Part shown: positions 12,682 through 21,200 of the stretch, piece by piece
Layout: each line of letters opens with the position of its first letter
Position numbering within the stretch: position 1 is the stretch's first letter
Assembly: GCA_037783545.1 (NCBI GenBank)
Contig: JBBELK010000686.1
Span: forward strand, 62,001 to 126,000
Direction of reading: 5' to 3'
Source of the DNA: Henricia sp. BOLD:AAB3569
Lineage: Eukaryota; Echinodermata; Asteroidea; Spinulosida; Echinasteridae
Length of the DNA: 64,000 nt
Notes under the pieces: model-generated
What the model was told of the DNA's origin: nothing
The model's database searches: none
What the model saw: the letters and a program-made list of their open reading frames with translations, nothing else
Translations under genes and position numbers: made by a program

Positions 12682-13983
12682 AGTTTAGAAAAAACTGGGT
12701 TGAGGCTTCCTGACTGCTCTCACGCAAACCGTGGCTGTCTGCACACACCTCTTTGGGGTACTCCTGAGTTGTGCGCATGCTCAGTCATTCGGACTGTCGT
12801 TATCGCACCGCAGTTTGGCTCGGCAATTTGGTCAAAGTGTGGTCCAAACGTCGGCAAATTTGGAGGTCGAAAAATGTTCCGACGAACTTCAAATTTTGCA
12901 TGCCCTAAACTCTCTATATTGCGCACTTGTCATAAAAAATTGACAGACTTTCGCCGGGAAATGGCAGAGAAATTTCAAAGTTTAGAAAAAACGGGGTTGA
13001 GGCTTCCTGACTGCTCTCACGCAAACCGTGGCTGTCTGTACACACCTCTTTGGGGTACTCCTGAGTTGTGCGCATGCTCAGTCATTCGGACTGTCGTTAA
13101 CGCACCGCAGTTTGGCTCGGCAATTTGGTCAAAGTGTGGTCCAAACGTCGGCAAATTTGGAGGTCGAAAAATGTTCCAAAGAACTTCAAATTTTGCATGC
13201 CCTAAACTCTCTATATTGCGCACTTGTCATAAAAAAATTGACAGACTTTCGCCGGGAAATGGCAGAGAAATTTCAAAGTTTAGAAAAAACTGGGTTGAGG
13301 CTTCCTGACTGCTCTCACGCAAACCGTGGCTGTCTGTACACACCTCTTTGGGGTACTCCTGAGTTGTGCGCATGCTCAGTCATTCGGACTGTCGTTAACG
13401 CACCGCAGTTTGGCTCGGCAATTTGGTCAAAGTGTGGTCCAAACGTCGGCAAATTTGGAGGTCGAAAAATGTTCCGACGAACTTCAAATTTTGCATGCCC
13501 TAAACTCTCTATATTGCGCACTTGTCATAACAAATTGACAGACTTTCGCCGGGAAATGGCAGAGAAATTTCAAAGTTTAGAAAAAACTGGGTTGAGGCTT
13601 CCTGACTGCTCTCACGCAAACCGTGGCTGTCTGTACACACCTCTTTGGGGTACTCCTGAGTTGTGCGCATGCTCAGTCATTCGGACTGTCGTTAACGCAC
13701 CGCAGTTTGGCTCGGCAATTTGGTCAAAGTGTGGTCCAAACGTCGGCAAATTTGGAGGTCGAAAAATGTTCCGACGAACTTCAAATTTTGCATGCCCTAA
13801 ACTCTCTATATTGCGCACTTGTCATAACAAATTGACAGACTTTCGCCGGGAAATGGCAGAGAAATTTCAAAGTTTAGAAAAACTGGGTTGAGGCTTCCTG
13901 ACTGCTCTCACGCAAACCGTGGCTGTCTGTACACACCTCTTTGGGGTACTCCTGAGTTGTGCGCATGCTCAGTCATTCGGACT

Positions 13984-14037
13984 GTCGTTAACGCACCGCA
14001 GTTTGGCTCGGTCGTTAACGCACCGCAGTTTGGGGCG
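13984..14037 (+). repeat. 27-bp tandem duplication of satellite sequence at the insertion's left edge
   Basis: The satellite stretch at 13984-14010, starting gtcgttaacg and ending gtttggctcg, is followed at once by a second copy at 14011-14037. The copies differ at only two bases (ctcg against ggcg at the end). The sequence then continues with gtcgggttgg, which repeats only the first four bases. The duplication sits exactly where the satellite is interrupted and is not repeated at the right edge. It is therefore not a target-site duplication. Confidence 0.93.
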
Positions 14038-14254
14038 GTCGGGTTGGCGTACGGGTTCTTTCCTCGCTGGCCTGTGATGACCGCTTTCCAAAGGACTACC
14101 CTTGCACATAGGTAGTTTGGAGGAGTTTTTCGCGGAATCCCGTGATGTCCTGGAACGTTGCTCAATGATGGAGTGACCAGTACGTACGTCACGGGGAACG
14201 CCGATGCAATTTTGGAACACGATTGGATCCGAGTCTGCGGTCTTGATTCTTCCA
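14038..14254. other. Unidentified single-copy-like DNA inside the insertion
   Basis: This stretch resembles neither the 297-bp satellite nor the 67-bp minisatellite. Forward frames are interrupted, with tgatga near 14075, tag near 14113 and tga near 14144 and 14173. The longest uninterrupted forward peptides are only about 30 to 40 residues and match no family I recognise. It could be intergenic DNA, a decayed coding fragment or part of a non-autonomous mobile element. I see no RNA gene or promoter in it. Confidence 0.6.
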
Positions 14255-14378
14255 GACCTGGACTGGTGACGATTGTGGTTTTATGAGGATGTACCTGTGG
14301 TGCTTCTCGAAGGATATGACCTGATACTCGGACACGATCGACCAAGATTGGTGATGATTGTGATGGAGAATACTCGCC

Positions 14379-14656
14379 GGATAATGACCTGGATTGGCAA
14401 CGACAACGAATGAGGAAATTTGGTGGATAAATGACCTGGACTGGCAACGACAACGAATGAGGAAATTTGGCAATAACGGCGAACAATTGGTGGATAAATG
14501 ACCTGGACTGGCAACGACTACGAATGAGGAAATTTGGCAATAACGGCGAACGCTTAGTGGATAAATGACCTGGACTGGCAACGACTGCGAATGAGGAAAT
14601 TTGGCAATAACGGCGAACGCTTAGTGGATAAATGACCTGGACTGGCAACGACAACG
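14379..14656 (+). repeat. 67-bp minisatellite inside the insertion
   Basis: The motif gtggataaatgacctgg starts at 14423, 14490, 14557 and 14624, a constant 67-bp spacing. This gives three full units and a 33-bp partial fourth. Units differ at few positions: acaacg, actacg or actgcg in the middle, and aacaattg or aacgctta at the end. A shortened unit precedes them at 14379-14422 and lacks the caataacggcgaac part. The gacctg core also occurs at 14255, 14318 and 14386 with more sequence decay, so the array probably extended further left. The left edge has decayed and the right units are nearly identical. Confidence 0.93.
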
Positions 14657-14701
14657 CCTGAAGCACTGGTTCTATCGGTAACAACGTTGGACTGGTTAGC
14701 G

Positions 14702-14725
14702 TGTTTTATTCGGACGAATAAAACA
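14702..14725. repeat. Perfect 11-bp inverted repeat with 2-bp spacer, containing AATAAA
   Basis: The left arm tgttttattcg (14702-14712) is the exact reverse complement of the right arm cgaataaaaca (14715-14725), with ga between. It lies 12 bp before the satellite resumes. Both arms contain the polyadenylation hexamer AATAAA, one on each strand; on the plus strand it is at 14717-14722. It may be a hairpin, the end of a mobile element or a poly(A) signal near the 3' end of a retrocopied transcript. The sequence alone cannot decide between these. Confidence 0.8.
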
Positions 14726-14736
14726 TTTTAGAAAAA

Positions 14737-17700
14737 GGCAATTTGGTCAAAGTGTGGTCCAAACGTCGGCAAATTTGGAGGTCGAAAAATGTTCCGACGA
14801 ACTTCAAATTTTGCATGCCCTAAACTCTCTATATTGCGCACTTGTCATAAAAAATTGACAGACTTTCGCCGGGAAATGGCAGATAAATTTCAAAGTTTAG
14901 AAAAAACTGGGTTGAGGCTTCCTGACTGCTCTCACGCAAACCGTGGCTGTCTGTACACACCTCTTTGGGGTACTCCTGAGTTGTGCGCATGCTCAGTCAT
15001 TCGGACTGTCGTTAACGCACCGCAGTTTGGCTCGGCAATTTGGTCAAAGTGTGGTCCAAACGTCGGCAAATTTGGAGGTCGAAAAATGTTCCGACGAACT
15101 TCAAATTTTGCATGCCCTAAACTCTCTATATTGCGCACTTGTCATAAAAAATTGACAGACTTTCGCCGGGAAATGGCAGAGAAATTTCAAAGTTTAGAAA
15201 AACCTGGGTTGAGGCTTCCTGACTGCTCTCACGCAAACCGTGGCTGTCTGTACACACCTCTTTGGGGTACTCCTGAGTTGTGCGCATGCTCAGTCATTCG
15301 GACTGTCGTTAACGCACCGCAGTTTGGCTCGGCAATTTGGTCAAAGTGTGGTCCAAACGTCGGCAAATTTGGAGGTCGAAAAATGTTCCGACGAACTTCA
15401 AATTTTGCATGCCCTAAACTCTCTATATTGCGCACTTGTCATAAAAAATTGACAGACTTTCGCCGGGAAATGGCAGAGAAATTCCAAAGTTTAGAAAAAC
15501 CTGGGTTGAGGCTTCCTGACTGCTCTCACGCAAACCGTGGCTGTCTGTACACACCTCTTTGGGGTACTCCTGAGTTGTGCGCATGCTCAGTCATTCGGAC
15601 TGTCGTTAACGCACCGCAGTTTGGCTCGGCAATTTGGTCAAAGTGTGGTCCAAACGTCGGCAAATTTGGAGGTCGAAAAATGTTCGACGAACTTCAAATT
15701 TTGCATGCCCTAAACTCTCTTTATTGCGCACTTGTCATAAAAAATTGACAGACTTTCGCCGGGAAATGGCAGAGAAATTTCAAAGTTTAGAAAAAACTGG
15801 GTTGAGGCTTCCTGACTGCTCTCACGCAAACCGTGGCTGTCTGTACACACCTCTTTAGGGTACTCCTGAGTTGTGCGCATGCTCAGTCATTCGGACTGTC
15901 GTTAACGCACCGCAGTTTGGCTCGGCAATTTGGTCAAAGTGTGGTCCAAACGTCGGCAAATTTGGAGGTCGAAAAATGTTCCGACGAACTTCAAATTTTG
16001 CATGCCCTAAACTCTCTATATTGCGCACTTGTCATAAAAAAATTGACAGACTTTCGCCGGGAAATGGCAGAGAAATTTCAAAGTTTAGAAAAACCTGGGT
16101 TGAGGCTTCCTGACTGCTCTCACGCAAACCGTGGCTGTCTGTACACACCTCTTTGGGGTACTCCTGAGTTGTGCGCATGCTCAGTCATTCGGACTGTCGT
16201 TAACGCACCGCAGTTTGGCTCGGCAATTTGGTCAAAGTGTGGTCCAAACGTCGGCAAATTTGGAGGTCGAAAAATGTTCCGACGAACTTCAAATTTTGCA
16301 TGCCCTAAACTCTCTATATTGCGCACTTGTCATAAAAAATTGACAGACTTTCGCCGGGAAATGGCAGAGAAATTTCAAAGTTTAGAAAAAACTGGGTTGA
16401 GGCTTCCTGACTGCTCTCACGCAAACCGTGGCTGTCTGTACACACCTCTTTAGGGTACTCCTGAGTTGTGCGCATGCTCAGTCATTCGGACTGTCGTTAA
16501 CGCACCGCAGTTTGGCTCGGCAATTTGGTCAAAGTGTGGTCCAAACGTCGGCAAATTTGGAGGTCGAAAAATGTTCCGACGAACTTCAAATTTTGCATGC
16601 CCTAAACTCTCTATATTGCGCACTTGTCATAAAAAAATTGACAGACTTTCGCCGGGAAATGGCAGAGAAATTTCAAAGTTTAGAAAAAACTGGTTTGAGG
16701 CTTCCTGACTGCTCTCACGCAAACCGTGGCTGTCTGTACACACCTCTTTGGGGTACTCCTGAGTTGTGCGCATGCTCAGTCATTCGGACTGTCGTTAACC
16801 CACCGCAGTTTGGCTCGGCAATTTGGTCAAAGTGTGGTCCAAACGTCGGCAAATTTGGAGGTCGAAAAATGTTCCGACGAACTTCAAATTTTGCATGTCC
16901 TAAACTCTCTATATTGCGCACTTGTCATAACAAATTGACAGACTTTCGCCGGGAAATGGCAGAGAAATTTCAAAGTTTAAAAAAAACTGGGTTGAGGCTT
17001 CCTGACTGCTCTCACGCAAACCGTGGCTGTCTGTACACACCTCTTTGGGGTACTCCTGAGTTGTGCGCATGCTCCGTCATTCGGACTGTCGTTAACGCAC
17101 CGCAGTTTGGCTCGGCAATTTGGTCAAAGTGTGGTCCAAACGTCGGCAAATTTGGAGGTCGAAAAATGTTCCGACGAACTTCAAATTTTGCATGCCCTAA
17201 ACTCTCTATATTGCGCACTTGTCATAAAAAATTGACAGACTTTCGCCGGGAAATGGCAGAGAAATTTCAAAGTTTAGAAAAAACTGGGTTGAGGCTTCCT
17301 GACTGCTCTCACGCAAACCGTGGCTGTCTGTACACACCTCTTTGGGGTACTCCTGAGTTGTGCGCATGCTCAGTCATTCGGACTGTCGTTAACGCACCGC
17401 AGTTTGGCTCGGCAATTTGGTCAAAGTGTGGTCCAAACGTCGGCAAATTTGGAGGTCGAAAAATGTTCCGACGAACTTCAAATTTTGCATGCCCTAAACT
17501 CTCTATATTGCGCACTTGTCATAAAAAAATTGACAGACTTTCGCCGGGAAATGGCAGAGAAATTTCAAAGTTTAGAAAAAACTGGGTTGAGGCTTCCTGA
17601 CTGCTCTCACGCAAACCGTGGCTGTCTGTACACACCTCTTTGGGGTACTCCTGAGTTGTGCGCATGCTCAGTCATTCGGACTGTCGTTAACGCACCGCAG

Positions 17701-18249
17701 TTTGGCTCGGCAATTTGGTCAAAGTGTGGTCCAAACGTCGGCAAATTTGGAGGTCGAAAAATGTTCCGACGAACTTCAAATTTTGCATGCCCTAAACTCT
17801 CTATATTGCGCACTTGTCATAAAAAATTGACAGACTTTCGCCGGGAAATGGCAGAGAAATTTCAAAGTTTAGAAAAAACTGGGTTGAGGCTTCCTGACTG
17901 CTCTCACGCAAACCGTGGCTGTCTGTACACACCTCTTTGGGGTACTCCTGAGTTGTGCGCATGCTCAGTCATTCGGACTGTCGTTAACGCACCGCAGTTT
18001 GGCTCGGCAATTTGGTCAAAGTGTGGTCCAAACGTCGGCAAATTTGGAGGTCGAAAAATGTTCCGACGAACTTCAAATTTTGCATGCCCTAAACTCTCTA
18101 TATTGCGCACTTGTCATAAAAAATTGACAGACTTTCGCCGGGAAATGGCAGAGAAATTTCAAAGTTTAGAAAAAACTGGGTTGAGGCTTCCTGACTGCTC
18201 TCACGCAAACCGTGGCTGTCTGTACACACCTCTTTGGGGTACTCCTGCA
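14737..18249 (+). repeat. 297-bp satellite array, variable part right of the insertion
   Basis: The array continues in the same orientation and phase. Twelve units lie between the anchors at 14943 and 18510. Variants include agataaat near 14882, aaaacctggg near 15198, 15497 and 16092, a missing C in tgttcgacg near 15684, ctctttaggg (stop codon) at 15856-15858 and 16451-16453, seven-A runs at 16036, 16631 and 17523, gttaaccca near 16800, gcatgtcc near 16899 and gctccgtca near 17073. The last variant is an inserted C giving cctgcagttg near 18247. No gene is seen. Confidence 0.97.
15833..16708 (+). repeat. Pair of monomers sharing a stop-bearing variant two units apart
   Basis: The monomers at 15833 and 16428, 595 bp apart, both carry ctctttaggg in place of ctctttgggg, followed by a seven-A run (16036-16042 and 16631-16637). 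The ordinary monomer at 16131 lies between them. Shared double markers at a spacing of two units plus one base suggest a local two-monomer duplication that has since diverged. The aaaacctggg after the first is absent after the second, which instead has actggtttga near 16692. Confidence 0.7.
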
Positions 18250-21200
18250 GTTGTGCGCATGCTCAGTCATTCGGACTGTCGTTAACGCACCGCAGTTTGG
18301 CTCGGCAATTTGGTCAAAGTGTGGTCCAAACGTCGGCAAATTTGGAGGTCGAAAAATGTTCCGACGAACTTCAAATTTTGCATGCCCTAAACTCTCTATA
18401 TTGCGCACTTGTCATAAAAAATTGACAGACTTTCGCCGGGAAATGGCAGAGAAATTTCAAAGTTTAGAAAAAACTGGGTTGAGGCTTCCTGACTGCTCTC
18501 ACGCAAACCGTGGCTGTCTGTACACACCTCTTTGGGGTACTCCTGAGTTGTGCGCATGCTCAGTCATTCGGACTGTCGTTAACGCACCGCAGTTTGGCTC
18601 GGCAATTTGGTCAAAGTGTGGTCCAAACGTCGGCAAATTTGGAGGTCGAAAAATGTTCCGACGAACTTCAAATTTTGCATGCCCTAAACTCTCTATATTG
18701 CGCACTTGTCATAAAAAATTGACAGACTTTCGCCGGGAAATGGCAGAGAAATTTCAAAGTTTAGAAAAAACTGGGTTGAGGCTTCCTGACTGCTCTCACG
18801 CAAACCGTGGCTGTCTGTACACACCTCTTTGGGGTACTCCTGAGTTGTGCGCATGCTCAGTCATTCGGACTGTCGTTAACGCACCGCAGTTTGGCTCGGC
18901 AATTTGGTCAAAGTGTGGTCCAAACGTCGGCAAATTTGGAGGTCGAAAAATGTTCCGACGAACTTCAAATTTTGCATGCCCTAAACTCTCTATATTGCGC
19001 ACTTGTCATAAAAAATTGACAGACTTTCGCCGGGAAATGGCAGAGAAATTTCAAAGTTTAGAAAAAACTGGGTTGAGGCTTCCTGACTGCTCTCACGCAA
19101 ACCGTGGCTGTCTGTACACACCTCTTTGGGGTACTCCTGAGTTGTGCGCATGCTCAGTCATTCGGACTGTCGTTAACGCACCGCAGTTTGGCTCGGCAAT
19201 TTGGTCAAAGTGTGGTCCAAACGTCGGCAAATTTGGAGGTCGAAAAATGTTCCGACGAACTTCAAATTTTGCATGCCCTAAACTCTCTATATTGCGCACT
19301 TGTCATAAAAAATTGACAGACTTTCGCCGGGAAATGGCAGAGAAATTTCAAAGTTTAGAAAAAACTGGGTTGAGGCTTCCTGACTGCTCTCACGCAAACC
19401 GTGGCTGTCTGTACACACCTCTTTGGGGTACTCCTGAGTTGTGCGCATGCTCAGTCATTCGGACTGTCGTTAACGCACCGCAGTTTGGCTCGGCAATTTG
19501 GTCAAAGTGTGGTCCAAACGTCGGCAAATTTGGAGGTCGAAAAATGTTCCGACGAACTTCAAATTTTGCATGCCCTAAACTCTCTATATTGCGCACTTGT
19601 CATAAAAAATTGACAGACTTTCGCCGGGAAATGGCAGAGAAATTTCAAAGTTTAGAAAAAACTGGGTTGAGGCTTCCTGACTGCTCTCACGCAAACCGTG
19701 GCTGTCTGTACACACCTCTTTGGGGTACTCCTGAGTTGTGCGCATGCTCAGTCATTCGGACTGTCGTTAACGCACCGCAGTTTGGCTCGGCAATTTGGTC
19801 AAAGTGTGGTCCAAACGTCGGCAAATTTGGAGGTCGAAAAATGTTCCGACGAACTTCAAATTTTGCATGCCCTAAACTCTCTATATTGCGCACTTGTCAT
19901 AAAAAATTGACAGACTTTCGCCGGGAAATGGCAGAGAAATTTCAAAGTTTAGAAAAAACTGGGTTGAGGCTTCCTGACTGCTCTCACGCAAACCGTGGCT
20001 GTCTGTACACACCTCTTTGGGGTACTCCTGAGTTGTGCGCATGCTCAGTCATTCGGACTGTCGTTAACGCACCGCAGTTTGGCTCGGCAATTTGGTCAAA
20101 GTGTGGTCCAAACGTCGGCAAATTTGGAGGTCGAAAAATGTTCCGACGAACTTCAAATTTTGCATGCCCTAAACTCTCTATATTGCGCACTTGTCATAAA
20201 AAATTGACAGACTTTCGCCGGGAAATGGCAGAGAAATTTCAAAGTTTAGAAAAAACTGGGTTGAGGCTTCCTGACTGCTCTCACGCAAACCGTGGCTGTC
20301 TGTACACACCTCTTTGGGGTACTCCTGAGTTGTGCGCATGCTCAGTCATTCGGACTGTCGTTAACGCACCGCAGTTTGGCTCGGCAATTTGGTCAAAGTG
20401 TGGTCCAAACGTCGGCAAATTTGGAGGTCGAAAAATGTTCCGACGAACTTCAAATTTTGCATGCCCTAAACTCTCTATATTGCGCACTTGTCATAAAAAA
20501 TTGACAGACTTTCGCCGGGAAATGGCAGAGAAATTTCAAAGTTTAGAAAAAACTGGGTTGAGGCTTCCTGACTGCTCTCACGCAAACCGTGGCTGTCTGT
20601 ACACACCTCTTTGGGGTACTCCTGAGTTGTGCGCATGCTCAGTCATTCGGACTGTCGTTAACGCACCGCAGTTTGGCTCGGCAATTTGGTCAAAGTGTGG
20701 TCCAAACGTCGGCAAATTTGGAGGTCGAAAAATGTTCCGACGAACTTCAAATTTTGCATGCCCTAAACTCTCTATATTGCGCACTTGTCATAAAAAATTG
20801 ACAGACTTTCGCCGGGAAATGGCAGAGAAATTTCAAAGTTTAGAAAAAACTGGGTTGAGGCTTCCTGACTGCTCTCACGCAAACCGTGGCTGTCTGTACA
20901 CACCTCTTTGGGGTACTCCTGAGTTGTGCGCATGCTCAGTCATTCGGACTGTCGTTAACGCACCGCAGTTTGGCTCGGCAATTTGGTCAAAGTGTGGTCC
21001 AAACGTCGGCAAATTTGGAGGTCGAAAAATGTTCCGACGAACTTCAAATTTTGCATGCCCTAAACTCTCTATATTGCGCACTTGTCATAAAAAATTGACA
21101 GACTTTCGCCGGGAAATGGCAGAGAAATTTCAAAGTTTAGAAAAAACTGGGTTGAGGCTTCCTGACTGCTCTCACGCAAACCGTGGCTGTCTGTACACAC

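Larger units (their letters stand above)
1..14010 (+). repeat. 297-bp satellite array, variable left part
   Basis: Head-to-tail copies of a 297-bp monomer. The anchor cgtggctgtctg recurs with starts near 247, 545, 842, 1139 and so on to 13919, giving 46 complete units plus a partial unit at the window start. All copies share orientation. Most spacings are 297 bp; exceptions of 296, 298 and 299 come from single-base indels, mostly an extra or missing A in two A-runs. Copies here carry many diagnostic variants: gttatcg for gttaacg, gtctgcac for gtctgtac, cataac or catacaaa for cataaaaaa, ttggtgtact for ttggggtact, cgcctggg near 5820 and ttccaaag near 13175. Several variants create stop codons in the otherwise open frame, for example acttaaaa near 706 and attttaaag near 7625. 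I see no gene in this stretch. The array starts mid-unit, so it continues upstream. Confidence 0.98.
14011..14737. other. 727-bp non-satellite insertion within one monomer
   Basis: The satellite reads normally to ggctcg at 14010 and resumes at gcaatttggtc from 14738, exactly the next bases of the monomer. The anchors flanking it lie at 13919 and 14943, a spacing of 1024 bp, which is 297 plus 727. No satellite base is missing. Both edges carry gg, so the boundary is ambiguous by up to two bases. The first 27 bp are duplicated satellite, leaving about 700 bp of foreign DNA. It contains a 67-bp minisatellite and an inverted repeat near its right end. I do not recognise the origin of the DNA. No long forward reading frame, terminal inverted repeat or long target-site duplication is visible. 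On the minus strand the frames are open largely because the minisatellite lacks stops there. Confidence 0.93.

Noticed and set aside
14203..14338. Two short peptides resembling the D-x-ILG-x-D motif of Ty3/gypsy retropepsins (DAILEHD at 14203-14223, DLILGHD at 14318-14338)
   Set aside because: They lie in different frames, lack the catalytic D-T/S-G, and are flanked by stops. The second overlaps a degenerate unit of the 67-bp repeat, so the resemblance is probably chance.
13908..14684. A 258-codon minus-strand frame spanning the insertion
   Set aside because: It runs from the minisatellite into satellite on the reverse strand. The minisatellite happens to lack stops in the minus frames, several of which are open over the same stretch. 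The predicted peptide is a reading of the 67-bp repeat with no recognisable domain.
14011..14737. Insertion as a DNA transposon with terminal inverted repeats and target-site duplication
   Set aside because: The two ends are not inverted repeats of each other, and the only duplication shared by both edges is gg (2 bp), which may be coincidence. No transposase fragment is recognisable.
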